From: Rhodospirillales bacterium
GTDB lineage: Bacteria; Pseudomonadota; Alphaproteobacteria; Reyranellales; Reyranellaceae
DNA: 64,000 nt
NCBI GenBank assembly: GCA_009377525.1
Contig: WHTW01000011.1
Coordinates: forward strand, 27,158 to 91,157
Reading direction: 5' to 3'
Shown here: piece by piece, positions 34,742-43,340 of the stretch
Numbering within the stretch: the first letter of the stretch is position 1
Layout: every line of letters begins with the position of its first letter
Program-made: the position numbers and the translations under genes
The notes under the pieces: model-generated
Databases searched by the model: none
Told to the model about the DNA's origin: nothing
Seen by the model: only the letters and a program-made list of their open reading frames with translations

Positions 34742-35731
34742 CTATTTCTTCGGCGCCTCGACGTGGCCACCAAAACCCAATCGCATGGCCGACAGCACCT
34801 TCTCAGCGAAGGTGTGCTGCTGGCGCGAGCGGAACCGCACGAACAGCGAGGCCGCCAGCACGTCGGCCGGCACAGCTTCCTCGATGGCGGCCTCGATCGT
34901 CCAGCGTCCTTCGCCGCTGTCCTCGACATGGCCGGAGAAGCCTTCCAGGTGGCCGTCCTTGGCCAGCGCACTGGCGGTGAGGTCGAGCAGCCAGGACGTC
35001 ACAACGCTGCCCCGCCGCCACACTTCGGCGACGTCGGCGAGGTTCAGGTCGTAGCGCTCGTCCGCCGGCAGCTTCTCCGACGCACGATGGCGCATGATGT
35101 CGAAGCCTTCGGCGAAGGCCTGCATCATGCCGTACTCGATGCCGTTATGGATCATTTTCACGAAGTGTCCGGCGCCGACCGGACCGGCATGCAGGTAACC
35201 CTGCTCGGCGCGCGGATCGAGCTTCTTCTCCCCTTCGCGCTCCTTGGTGCGCTCGATCGTGCCCACCCCCGGCGCCAGCGCAGAGAAGATCGGATCGAGC
35301 CGCTTCACCACGTCGGCATCGCCGCCGATCATCAGGCAGTAGCCGCGCTGCAGGCCCCACACGCCGCCCGACGTGCCGACGTCGAGATATTTTATGCCCT
35401 TGGGTGCCAGCTCACGGGCGCGGCGAACGTCGTCTTTGAAGTTGGTGTTGCCGCCGTCGATGATGACGTCGCCTGACTTCATCAGACCGGCGAGCTGAGC
35501 AATCGTCTGCTCGGTGATCTTGCCGGCGGGCAGCATCACCCACACGGTGCGCGGCGCCTGCAGGGCCTCGACCAGGGCGGACACGGACCCGGCCGCGGTC
35601 GCGCCCTCCTTGGCCAGCGCCGCGCCGGGGGCGGGGTCGGCGTCGTAGACCACGCAAGCATGGCCTGCGCGCGCGAGACGCCGCACGATGTTGCCGCCCA
35701 TCCGTCCGAGGCCAATGACACCGATCTGCAT
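34742..35731 (-). CDS. gnd: 6-phosphogluconate dehydrogenase, decarboxylating (short GndA type)
   Basis: A 329-residue enzyme that converts 6-phosphogluconate to ribulose 5-phosphate. It has the Rossmann start [20 protein letters not shown], the substrate segment [20 protein letters not shown] and the catalytic stretch [20 protein letters not shown] (Lys and Asn present). The short length and sequence match the NAD-preferring YqeC/GndA class rather than the 470-residue NADP form. It heads an operon with three LLM oxidoreductases. With gluconokinase and Fgd nearby it completes an oxidative pentose phosphate branch in which F420 replaces NADP in the first step. Confidence 0.93.
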   Translation of the reverse strand: MQIGVIGLGRMGGNIVRRLARAGHACVVYDADPAPGAALAKEGATAAGSVSALVEALQAPRTVWVMLPAGKITEQTIAQLAGLMKSGDVIIDGGNTNFKDDVRRARELAPKGIKYLDVGTSGGVWGLQRGYCLMIGGDADVVKRLDPIFSALAPGVGTIERTKEREGEKKLDPRAEQGYLHAGPVGAGHFVKMIHNGIEYGMMQAFAEGFDIMRHRASEKLPADERYDLNLADVAEVWRRGSVVTSWLLDLTASALAKDGHLEGFSGHVEDSGEGRWTIEAAIEEAVPADVLAASLFVRFRSRQQHTFAEKVLSAMRLGFGGHVEAPKK

Positions 35732-35743
35732 ATGCCGTCCGTC

Positions 35744-35772
35744 CCCCCGGTGTCCGGGGGTCGGACCCCCGG
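35744..35772. terminator. competing G+C hairpins between livK2 and gnd
   Basis: CCCCCGG (35744-35750), CCGGGGG (35754-35760) and CCCCCGG (35766-35772) allow two mutually exclusive hairpins in 29 bases. It lies just after the binding-protein gene stop and 12 bases before the gnd ATG. No T-run follows. It may cut transcription between the two co-directional genes. Confidence 0.4.
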
Positions 35773-35773
35773 G

Positions 35774-36910
35774 TTATTTCACCTCAACGATGTCGGCCAC
35801 GCCGACTTTCTTGTCCAGCACCGTTTGCAGGACGACGAAGCGTCCCGCGGAATTGTGGTCGTCGAAGGTTACGGTTTTGCCCATGACGTTGACGAAGGTC
35901 ATCTTCTTGATGGCGTCCTTGATCTTCTCGCCGTCGGTGCAGTTACAGTCCTTGATCGCCTGGGCGATGATGCGGATGGCGTCGTAGCCGCCCCAGGTCT
36001 GCAGGTAGGGCTCGGACTTGTACTTTGCCTTGATCTTCTCGACGAAGGCCTTGTTGGACGGCGAATCGATGGTGGCGTTGTAGGTCCAGGCGCTGATCGA
36101 CTTCTCCATGCCGCCGGCTTCGATGATCGGCGTGTTGCGTCCGCCCAGCTCGATGCGGCCGGTGTACGGGATGCGCACGCCGAGCTGCATGGCCTGGCGC
36201 AGGAAGTTGATGGAATCGCCGCCGACCTGGAAGGTGGCGATGGCGTCGGGCCGCCGCTCCTGCAGGCGCGTCAGGATGCTGGTGAAGTCCGGCGCGTTCT
36301 GCGGATGGAAGTCGGTCGACACCACGGTGACGCCCGCCTTGTCGGCCACCGCCTTGAAGGCGTCGGCGCCGCCGCGGCCGAAGTCGGTGTCCTCGCCGAC
36401 GATGGCCACGGTCTTGAACGCCTTCTTGTTGCCGAGATGGATGCCCAGCGCCTCCATCATGGCCTGGTCCGACGGGCTGATACGGAACGAGTATTCGTTG
36501 CGCCCCGGACCGGCCAGTGCGGTGATCTGCGGGTTGGAGGCGATGCCGGTCACCATCGGGATCTTGGCGTCGGCCACGATCTTCATGCTGGCGAGATGGG
36601 CCGAGCTGCAATGCGCGCCCTCGATCGCCACAACCTTGGCCTCGACCAGCTTGTTGGCGACGTTGACCGCCTCCGAGGGATTGCACTTGTTGTCGAGCAC
36701 CATCAGCTCGAGCTTGCGGCCGCCCAAAAGGCCGCCGGCGGCGTTGATCTCCTCGACCGCGAGATTGACGCCCCACATTTCCCATTCCGACGCCACCGCG
36801 GCGACGCCGGTCTGCGGCGTCGACACGCCGATCACGATCGGCTGGGCTCCCGCCGAGCCGACGCCCCAAATGCCGGCAGCCAAGGCCGCCGCTAGAAACT
36901 TCACCCTCAT
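35774..36910 (-). CDS. HAAT ABC transporter substrate-binding protein (second system)
   Basis: A 378-residue periplasmic Peripla_BP_6 protein with signal peptide ending AGAQPIVIG. Motifs include IGVSTPQTGVAAVASEWEMW, EINAAGGLLGGRKLELMVLD, IEGAHCSSAHLASMKIVADA and TVAIVGEDTDFGRGGADAFK. Two pairs of cysteines are unusual for the fold. It overlaps the IclR regulator by ATGA, and the matching livHMGF genes run divergently, so it is the binding protein for that importer. The ligand may relate to the hydantoinase genes downstream of livF. Confidence 0.9.
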   Translation of the reverse strand: MRVKFLAAALAAGIWGVGSAGAQPIVIGVSTPQTGVAAVASEWEMWGVNLAVEEINAAGGLLGGRKLELMVLDNKCNPSEAVNVANKLVEAKVVAIEGAHCSSAHLASMKIVADAKIPMVTGIASNPQITALAGPGRNEYSFRISPSDQAMMEALGIHLGNKKAFKTVAIVGEDTDFGRGGADAFKAVADKAGVTVVSTDFHPQNAPDFTSILTRLQERRPDAIATFQVGGDSINFLRQAMQLGVRIPYTGRIELGGRNTPIIEAGGMEKSISAWTYNATIDSPSNKAFVEKIKAKYKSEPYLQTWGGYDAIRIIAQAIKDCNCTDGEKIKDAIKKMTFVNVMGKTVTFDDHNSAGRFVVLQTVLDKKVGVADIVEVK

Positions 36911-37788
36911 CGCTTCCCTCCGTTACGCTCCCCGATTGCAGTCAAACGCATAGCAGGCGCCGTGCCAAGCTCTCCCGCGCCCAGCGTGCGCGACACGCGC
37001 AGCGCCGCCGCCGTCACCAGGGGCACGACGCGCTGCAATGTCATGTCGCCGTCCAGATACTTGGGAAAGGCCGTGCTCAGCGCGGCGACGACGGTGCCGC
37101 CGCGATCGGTGATCGGCGCACCGACCGACAGCACGCCCGGAATGTTCTCCTCGACCACCGTCGCATAGCCCTGCCGCCGCACCTTGGGCAGCGAGGCGAG
37201 CAGGGCCGCCGGGTCGGTGATGGTATGCGGCGTGATGGCCGCGAGCTTGCGATGGCCCACAAGCTTGCGCGCGTCAGCGTCGTCGAGCGAGGCCAGCAGC
37301 ACCTTGCCGGCGGCGGTGCTGTGCAGTGGCATCTCGCTGCCCAGGCTCACCCGGATCGCCACCGGCCCGTCGGCCTGCACCGCCAGCAGGTAGATGGCGC
37401 GCCCACCGCGCAGCACCGCGACGAAGCCGTTGAGATGATGCTCGCGCGCCAGCCGGTCGAGCTCGCGCCGGGCCGTTGCGGCATAGTCGACGCCGCGCTC
37501 GCCGCTCGCCCCCAGGATCATCGAGCGATGGCCCAGGCGATAGCGCGACGTCTCCGTGTTCTTCTCGATGTACCCACGCATCGCAAGCGAGGTCACCAGA
37601 CGCTGCACGATGGTCGGGCTGAGCTCCAGTCGCCGCGCCAGCTCGCGCACGCCGATGTCGCCGTTCTCGGCCTCTATCATCTCCAGGATGTCGAGGCCGC
37701 GCTCGAGCGACTGCGAGCCCGAACGCGCCGGGCGCGGACCGGAGATCGTGCGGCGGGCGCCAGCCCGTTGTTCCGAATATCGGTACAT
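36907..37788 (-). CDS. IclR-family transcriptional regulator
   Basis: A 293-residue regulator. The N-terminal winged helix-turn-helix is at about residues 25-80 (SLERGLDILEMIEAENGDIG, then ELARRLELSPTIVQRLVTSL). The IclR effector domain follows, with AIRVSLGSEMPLHSTAAGKV and VEENIPGVLSVGAPITDRGG. The ATG at 37788 lies at the divergent junction with livH; a longer frame upstream is a shadow. It shares a 108-base region with the livHMGF-hyuAB operon and overlaps the binding-protein gene. It therefore probably controls both in response to the imported compound. Confidence 0.92.
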   Translation of the reverse strand: MYRYSEQRAGARRTISGPRPARSGSQSLERGLDILEMIEAENGDIGVRELARRLELSPTIVQRLVTSLAMRGYIEKNTETSRYRLGHRSMILGASGERGVDYAATARRELDRLAREHHLNGFVAVLRGGRAIYLLAVQADGPVAIRVSLGSEMPLHSTAAGKVLLASLDDADARKLVGHRKLAAITPHTITDPAALLASLPKVRRQGYATVVEENIPGVLSVGAPITDRGGTVVAALSTAFPKYLDGDMTLQRVVPLVTAAALRVSRTLGAGELGTAPAMRLTAIGERNGGKR

Positions 37789-37790
37789 CG

Positions 37791-37812
37791 TTGCGATAGT
37801 TGCACGTTCGCA
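37791..37812. promoter_or_regulatory. possible operator in the iclR-livH divergent region
   Basis: TGCGA (37792-37796) and TCGCA (37808-37812) form a short inverted repeat with 11 bases between, directly before the iclR start codon. The 108-base region must hold promoters for both directions. Short interrupted palindromes are usual IclR targets, but this one is weak. Confidence 0.25.
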
Positions 37813-37896
37813 GGATTCTTGATTATCTGTCAACGCACATCGGCCCACGGTTGCATCCGCGTTGGCTGGTCCGGGATTTGCAACGCCGCGAGCATT

Positions 37897-38784
37897 ATGA
37901 CCGTCGACGCCGTCTATCTTCTGCAGCTCACATTGAATGGCATCACGCTCGGACTGATCTACGCCCTGATCGCCGTCGGCCTGTCGCTGATCTTCGGCGT
38001 CATGGAGATCATCAACTTCGCGCATGGCGAGCTCCTGATGCTGGGTGCCTTCGCCATGACCTTCGCACTGCCGGTGATGGGCCTGCTCTATTGGCCCTCG
38101 CTCGCCGTGGCGATCCTGGCAATCATGCTGGTCGGCCTGGTGATCTACGAAGTACTGCTGGTGCGGCTCAAACCCGACGAGTTCGAGCGCAGCATCCTGA
38201 TCACGCTGGGCCTCTCGATCATCATCATCCATGTGATGCAGTACCTGTTCACGGCAACGCCGCGCATGGTCGACACGCAGTACGGCTTCGAAGGCGTGTC
38301 GATCGGCTCGATCCGCATCACCTGGACACGCATCATCGGCGCGGCCGCGGCGGCCGCCGCCTTTAGCGGCCTCTACGTCGTGCTGCGCCATACCCAGTTC
38401 GGCCGCGCCATGCGCGCCATCGCCCAGAACCGTGAGGCCGCCCTCATGGTGGGCATCCGGCCACGCGTCGTGGCGCGCAACGCCGTGGTCCTGGCGGCCG
38501 GCCTGTGCGGGCTCGCGGGGGCCGCCATCTCACCCATCCAGCTCGTCACGCCCTACATGGGCCAGTTCCTGATCTTCAAGGCGTTCGCCCTGGTGATCAT
38601 CGGCGGGCTGGGCAACATCCCGGGCGCCATCGTGGCGGCGGTCGCGCTTGGCCTGATCGAAAGCTGGATCGGCGGCTTCTACGAGATCATCTGGCAGGAG
38701 GCCGCCGTCTTCGTGATCATGATCGTCGTGCTGTTCGTGCGGCCCGACGGCCTGTTCAAGCGCGGGGGCATGCGGGTCGGATGA
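37897..38784 (+). CDS. livH: HAAT ABC transporter permease (LivH)
   Basis: A 295-residue permease with LNGITLGLIYALIAVGLSLI, MEIINFAHGELLMLGAFAMT, RHTQFGRAMRAIAQNREAAL and ALVIIGGLGNIPGAIVAAVA, all standard LivH marks. The start chosen is the ATG at 37897, which directly precedes the first helix; the longer frame upstream lies inside iclR. First gene of livH-livM-livG-livF-hyuA-hyuB-LLM, all linked by short gaps or 4-base overlaps. Confidence 0.94.
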   Translation: MTVDAVYLLQLTLNGITLGLIYALIAVGLSLIFGVMEIINFAHGELLMLGAFAMTFALPVMGLLYWPSLAVAILAIMLVGLVIYEVLLVRLKPDEFERSILITLGLSIIIIHVMQYLFTATPRMVDTQYGFEGVSIGSIRITWTRIIGAAAAAAAFSGLYVVLRHTQFGRAMRAIAQNREAALMVGIRPRVVARNAVVLAAGLCGLAGAAISPIQLVTPYMGQFLIFKAFALVIIGGLGNIPGAIVAAVALGLIESWIGGFYEIIWQEAAVFVIMIVVLFVRPDGLFKRGGMRVG

Positions 38785-39722
38785 AGCTTGCGATCGCCCT
38801 CATCGCGGCGCTCGCCGTCGCCGCGCTGCCGCTCATGACGTCGTCGAACTACATCATCGGCGTCGGCATCTCGGCGCTGATTTTCACCGTCGCAGCGGCG
38901 GCGCTGAACCTGATCTACGGCTTCACCGGCCTGCTCTCCTTCGCCCAGCTCGGCTTCTGGGGCATCGGCGGCTACGTGACGGCGCTCACCGTCGTCACCT
39001 TCGGCGGCAATTTCTGGTGGGGCGTTGTATGGGCGGCGCTCCTGAACGCCGTCGTCGCCCTGGCGATCGGCTATCCGACATTGCGCACCAACCGCCACGC
39101 CTTCGTGATCATGACCCTCACCTTCGCACTGCTGGTCACGCTGATCGCGCGCGACTGGGTCGATCTGACGCGCGGCCCGCTCGGCATCCCCAACCTGCCC
39201 AAGCCGTCAGCCTTCGGCTACCACTTCGGCACGACCGGCCAGTACTACTGGGTGGCCTGGGCCTTCTCGATGGCGATGCTGGGCTTCCTCTACGCGCTCT
39301 GCAGCTCGCGCATCGGCCGCACCCTGGTCGCCATCAAGCAGAACGAACCGCTGGTGCGCGCACAAGGCATCGCGCCCATGCCCTACAAGCTTTCGGCCTT
39401 CGCCATCAGTGCGGCCGTCACCGGCGCGGCGGGCGGCGTCTTCACCTTCCATCTCGGCATCATCGACCCGCTGTTCCTCGACTTCTATTACATGCAGACC
39501 TTCCTGATCATCGTGATCATCGGCGGCGCCGGCAGCTTCTGGGGCGTGATCGCGGCCGGCATCGCCCTCTCGGCATTGCCCGAGGTGCTGCGCTTCTCCG
39601 CCGACTTCCGCATGATCATCTACGGCGTGATCCTGGTGGTCGCCATGTTCGTCATGCCGTCGGGCGTGGCGGGCTGGCTGCGCGAGCGCCAGCTCGCCCG
39701 CATGCGCGAGCAGCTCAGATGA
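38781..39722 (+). CDS. livM: HAAT ABC transporter permease (LivM)
   Basis: A 313-residue permease. LivM features are LNLIYGFTGLLSFAQLGFWG, RIGRTLVAIKQNEPLVRAQG and FLIIVIIGGAGSFWGVIAAG. It overlaps livH by ATGA and livG by ATGA. In contrast to the first HAAT system, LivM and LivG are separate proteins here. Confidence 0.94.
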   Translation: MKLAIALIAALAVAALPLMTSSNYIIGVGISALIFTVAAAALNLIYGFTGLLSFAQLGFWGIGGYVTALTVVTFGGNFWWGVVWAALLNAVVALAIGYPTLRTNRHAFVIMTLTFALLVTLIARDWVDLTRGPLGIPNLPKPSAFGYHFGTTGQYYWVAWAFSMAMLGFLYALCSSRIGRTLVAIKQNEPLVRAQGIAPMPYKLSAFAISAAVTGAAGGVFTFHLGIIDPLFLDFYYMQTFLIIVIIGGAGSFWGVIAAGIALSALPEVLRFSADFRMIIYGVILVVAMFVMPSGVAGWLRERQLARMREQLR

Positions 39723-40516
39723 GCGCCATCCTGGAAGTCACCGACCTGCGCAAGTCGTATGCCGGCGTGCATGCGCTGGATGGCGTCTCGCTCGCCGTCG
39801 AGGCCGGCAGCATCACCGGCCTGATCGGCCCCAACGGCTCGGGCAAGAGCACGGCCATCGACTGCATCTCGGGCTTCCAGAAGCTCGACAGCGGCAAGGT
39901 CGTGCTGGCGGGCGCCGACATCACCGGCCAGCCCGCCCATCACATCGCCCGCGCCGGCCTGATGCGCACCTTCCAGACCGTGCGCATCTACGAGCGGCTG
40001 AGCCTGCGCGATAATCTCGCGATTGCGGCCCAGCAGTTCGATCCCGCCACCTGGATCGACGAGTTTTTACGCACCCGGCGCTATCGCCAGGCCATCGACA
40101 AGGCGGAGGTGCGGGCGCGCGAGCTGGTCGAGCTGATCGGGCTGAAACGCTACTGGGAGATCGAGACCGGCATCCTGTCGTACGGCCAGAAGAAGCTGGT
40201 GGCGCTCGCCGCCGCGCTGATGCCGCATCCCAAGATCGTGGTGCTCGACGAGCCGGTGGCCGGCGTCAACCCGACCCGCATCCGCGAGATCGAGGTGGCG
40301 TTGGCGGACCTCAACCGCGCCGGCGAGACCTTCCTGATCGTCGAGCACAATGTCGAGTTCATCACCAACCTCTGCCACCGCGTGATCGTGCTCGACCAGG
40401 GCAAGAAGCTGGCCGAGGGCACGGCCGCCGAGATCCACACCGATTCACGCGTGCTAGAAGCCTATCTCGGCATGACGCCGGAGATGGCCGAGGCCGAGAT
40501 GCGGGGGGCGGCATGA
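39719..40516 (+). CDS. livG: HAAT ABC transporter ATPase (LivG)
   Basis: A 265-residue ATPase with Walker A LIGPNGSGKSTAID, the LivG-specific RTFQTVRIYERLSLRDNLAI, signature LSYGQKKLVALAAAL and Walker B IVVLDEPVAGVNPTR. Its start ATG overlaps the livM stop and its stop overlaps the livF start. Confidence 0.95.
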   Translation: MSAILEVTDLRKSYAGVHALDGVSLAVEAGSITGLIGPNGSGKSTAIDCISGFQKLDSGKVVLAGADITGQPAHHIARAGLMRTFQTVRIYERLSLRDNLAIAAQQFDPATWIDEFLRTRRYRQAIDKAEVRARELVELIGLKRYWEIETGILSYGQKKLVALAAALMPHPKIVVLDEPVAGVNPTRIREIEVALADLNRAGETFLIVEHNVEFITNLCHRVIVLDQGKKLAEGTAAEIHTDSRVLEAYLGMTPEMAEAEMRGAA

Positions 40517-41244
40517 ACCCGGCACTCGAGCTGGTCTCGGTCACAGCAGGCTACGGCGACGTCCAGATTGTGCGCGACTTCTCCGCCCGCCTGCAGGCCG
40601 GCACGATCACGACGTTGATCGGCGGCAATGGCGCCGGCAAGTCGACCTTGCTGCGCGCCATCTATGGCACCAACCGCTTCTTCTCCGGCCAGATCGTGTT
40701 CAAGGGCGAGACCATCGAGCGCCTGCCGCCGTGGGAGCGGCTCAGGCGCGGCGTCGGCTTCGTGCCGCAGGGCCGTTGCAATTTTCCGGCGATGTCGGTG
40801 GCGGAGAACCTCAAGATGGGCTGCTACACCCTGCCCAAGGCGGTGCACGACTCCGCCATCGACCGCGTCACCGGCTCGTTCCCCATGCTGCAGCAGAAAT
40901 GGCGCACCGACGCCGGCAACCTGTCGGGCGGCGAGCAGCAGATCCTGGAAATGGCCATGGTGCTCTTGGTCGAGCCGACGCTGCTGCTGCTCGACGAGCC
41001 TTCGCTCGGCCTGTCGCCCAAGATGCAAGGCGACGTCTTCACCACCGTGCAACGCATCGCCGCGAGCGGCGTCACCGTGCTGGTGGTCGAGCAGAACGTG
41101 CGCGGCGCCCTTTTGATCTCAGACCGCGCCCTGGTCATGGAACAGGGCCGGCTTTTCATGGAAGGCCCGGCGGAAGAGGTACGCACCGATCCGCGCATCC
41201 GCCAGGCCTATCTCGGCGGCAACATTCATCAGACAGCGGCATAG
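40513..41244 (+). CDS. livF: HAAT ABC transporter ATPase (LivF)
   Basis: A 243-residue ATPase with Walker A LIGGNGAGKSTLLRA, GVGFVPQGRCNFPAMSVAEN, signature LSGGEQQILEMAMVL and Walker B LLLLDEPSLGLSPKM. It is followed after 5 bases by hyuA, tying the importer to hydantoinase-type enzymes. Confidence 0.95.
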   Translation: MNPALELVSVTAGYGDVQIVRDFSARLQAGTITTLIGGNGAGKSTLLRAIYGTNRFFSGQIVFKGETIERLPPWERLRRGVGFVPQGRCNFPAMSVAENLKMGCYTLPKAVHDSAIDRVTGSFPMLQQKWRTDAGNLSGGEQQILEMAMVLLVEPTLLLLDEPSLGLSPKMQGDVFTTVQRIAASGVTVLVVEQNVRGALLISDRALVMEQGRLFMEGPAEEVRTDPRIRQAYLGGNIHQTAA

Positions 41245-41249
41245 GACAC

Positions 41250-43340
41250 ATGGAAAAAGCCAAGGATAAGGCACGACTGGCAGTCGATATCGGCGGGACC
41301 TTCACCGACCTGGCGCTGGAATGGGATGGCAAGCGCGAGAGCGTGAAGGTGCTGACCACGCCGCGCGCGCCCGAGGAAGGCGTGCTGACCGGCGTCGAGG
41401 AGATCCTGAAGCTTTCGGGTCTGAAGCCCTCGGACCTCAGCCTGATCATCCACGGCACGACGCTCGCCACCAACGCCATCATCGAGCGCAAAGGCGCCAA
41501 GACGGCGCTGATCGTCACCGAAGGCTTCCGCGATTCCATCGAGATCGCCTTCGAGCACCGCTTCGAGCAGTACGACATTTTTATGCGGAAGCCGCCGCCG
41601 CTGGTGCCGCGCGAATGGCGCTTCGGCGTGCCGGAACGCATGGACGGCCGCGGCAACGTGCTGATCCCGCTCGACGAGGCGGCGGTGCGCGCACTGGCGC
41701 CCAAGCTGAAAGCCCAGGCCATCGAGGCGATCGCCATCGGCTACATGCACGCCTATCTCGACGGCAAGCACGAGCGGCGCACGGGCGATATCCTGAGCGA
41801 GCTGCTGCCCGGCGTGTCGATCACGCTCTCCAGCGAAGTGTCGCCCGAGATCCGCGAATACGAGCGTTGGTCGACCGCCGTCGCCAACGCCTACGTCCAG
41901 CCGGTGATGGACCGTTACCTCGGCCGCCTCGACGAGGCGCTGCGCAAGAAGGGCGTGGGTTGTCCCCTGTTCCTTATCACCTCGGGTGGCGGTCTCGCCG
42001 CCCTCGAGACCGCGCGCAAGTTCCCGATCCGGCTCGTCGAGTCGGGCCCGGCGGGCGGCGCCATCCTGGCGGCGGCGCTGGCGCGCCAATGCGGCCTCGA
42101 CAAGGTCCTGTCGTTCGACATGGGCGGCACGACCGCCAAGATCTGCCTGATCGATCACGGCGAGCCGCAGCATTCGCGCTCCTTCGAGGTGGCGCGCCAA
42201 TACCGCTTCCTCAAGGGCAGCGGCCTGCCGCTGCGCATCCCCGTCATCGAGATGGTCGAGATCGGCGCCGGCGGCGGTTCGATCGCCTCCGTCGATTCCC
42301 TGTCGCGCGTCAATGTCGGTCCCGAGAGCGCTGGCGCCGAGCCCGGTCCCGCGAGCTACGGCCGCGGCGGTGCTGAGCCCACCGTGACCGATGCCGACGT
42401 GGTCCTGGGCCGCATCGATCCCGGCTACTTCGCCGGCGGCTCGATCAAGCTTTTGCCCGACAAGGCGGGTGTCGCCGTCGACAAGTCGGTCGGCACGCCG
42501 CTTGGCCTGAAGCGCATCGACGCGGCCTTCGGGGTGAGCGAGATCGTCGAGGAGAACATGGCCAACGCCGCGCGCGTCCACGCCGTCGAGCGCGGCAAGG
42601 AATTGCAGGACCGCACCATGATCGCCTTCGGCGGCGCCGCCCCCATCCATGCCGCACGGCTGGCCGAGAAGCTCGGCATCCGCCGCGTCATGGTGCCGAG
42701 CGGCGCGGGCGTCGGCTCGGCCGTCGGCTTCCTGATGGCGCCGGTCGCCTACGAGGTCGTGCGCAGCCGCTACGTCCAGCTCGACGATCGCTTCGATCCA
42801 GCCTACGTCGACAGGCTGTTCGCCGAGATGCGCGCCGAGGCCGAGGCCGTGGTCAAGGCCGGCGCGCCCGACGCGAAGCTGGTCGAGACGCGCACCGCCG
42901 ACATGCGCTATCGCGGCCAGGGCCACGAGATCACGGTCAGCCTGCCGCCCGGCCCATTCGACGCCGCCTCGCGCGGGACGCTGGTGAAGCTCTACGAGGA
43001 AGGCTACGCCGCGACCTTCGGCCGAACGATCCCGGGCCTCGATGTCGAGATCATGAACTGGACTCTCAGGCTTGCCGCCGAGCAGCCGGAGCAGCCGAAG
43101 GCGCCGCCGCAGCCCGCCGACAAGCCCGCGTCGGCGCGCTCGAGCCGCGCCGTCTACGATCCGGCCGACCAGGACATGAAGGCTGTCCAAGTCTATCATC
43201 GCGCCGATCTTTCGATCGGCAGCTTCGTGCCCGGCCCGGCGGTGATCGCCGAGGACGAGACGACCACCATTGTTCCCAAAAGCTTCGCCGCGAGGATCAA
43301 TCCGATCGGCGCCATCCTGATGGAGAAGGTGCAGCCATGA
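41250..43340 (+). CDS. hyuA: hydantoinase A / 5-oxoprolinase-family subunit A
   Basis: A 696-residue ATP-dependent amidohydrolase subunit. The N-terminal ATPase signature LAVDIGGTFTDLALEWDGKR is followed by IIHGTTLATNAIIERKGAKT, ESGPAGGAILAAAL, SFDMGGTTAKICLIDHGEP and GAGGGSIASVDSLSRVNVGP. Full length for HyuA. Together with HyuB it would open a cyclic imide or lactam such as a hydantoin or 5-oxoproline, or carboxylate a ketone-like compound as in acetone carboxylases; sequence alone does not separate these. Its gene follows livF by 5 bases and overlaps hyuB by ATGA. Confidence 0.93.
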   Translation: MEKAKDKARLAVDIGGTFTDLALEWDGKRESVKVLTTPRAPEEGVLTGVEEILKLSGLKPSDLSLIIHGTTLATNAIIERKGAKTALIVTEGFRDSIEIAFEHRFEQYDIFMRKPPPLVPREWRFGVPERMDGRGNVLIPLDEAAVRALAPKLKAQAIEAIAIGYMHAYLDGKHERRTGDILSELLPGVSITLSSEVSPEIREYERWSTAVANAYVQPVMDRYLGRLDEALRKKGVGCPLFLITSGGGLAALETARKFPIRLVESGPAGGAILAAALARQCGLDKVLSFDMGGTTAKICLIDHGEPQHSRSFEVARQYRFLKGSGLPLRIPVIEMVEIGAGGGSIASVDSLSRVNVGPESAGAEPGPASYGRGGAEPTVTDADVVLGRIDPGYFAGGSIKLLPDKAGVAVDKSVGTPLGLKRIDAAFGVSEIVEENMANAARVHAVERGKELQDRTMIAFGGAAPIHAARLAEKLGIRRVMVPSGAGVGSAVGFLMAPVAYEVVRSRYVQLDDRFDPAYVDRLFAEMRAEAEAVVKAGAPDAKLVETRTADMRYRGQGHEITVSLPPGPFDAASRGTLVKLYEEGYAATFGRTIPGLDVEIMNWTLRLAAEQPEQPKAPPQPADKPASARSSRAVYDPADQDMKAVQVYHRADLSIGSFVPGPAVIAEDETTTIVPKSFAARINPIGAILMEKVQP

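Noticed and set aside
36907..38391. 494-residue reading of the IclR gene
   Set aside because: The first 200 codons lie antisense to livH; the regulator proper starts at ATG 37788.
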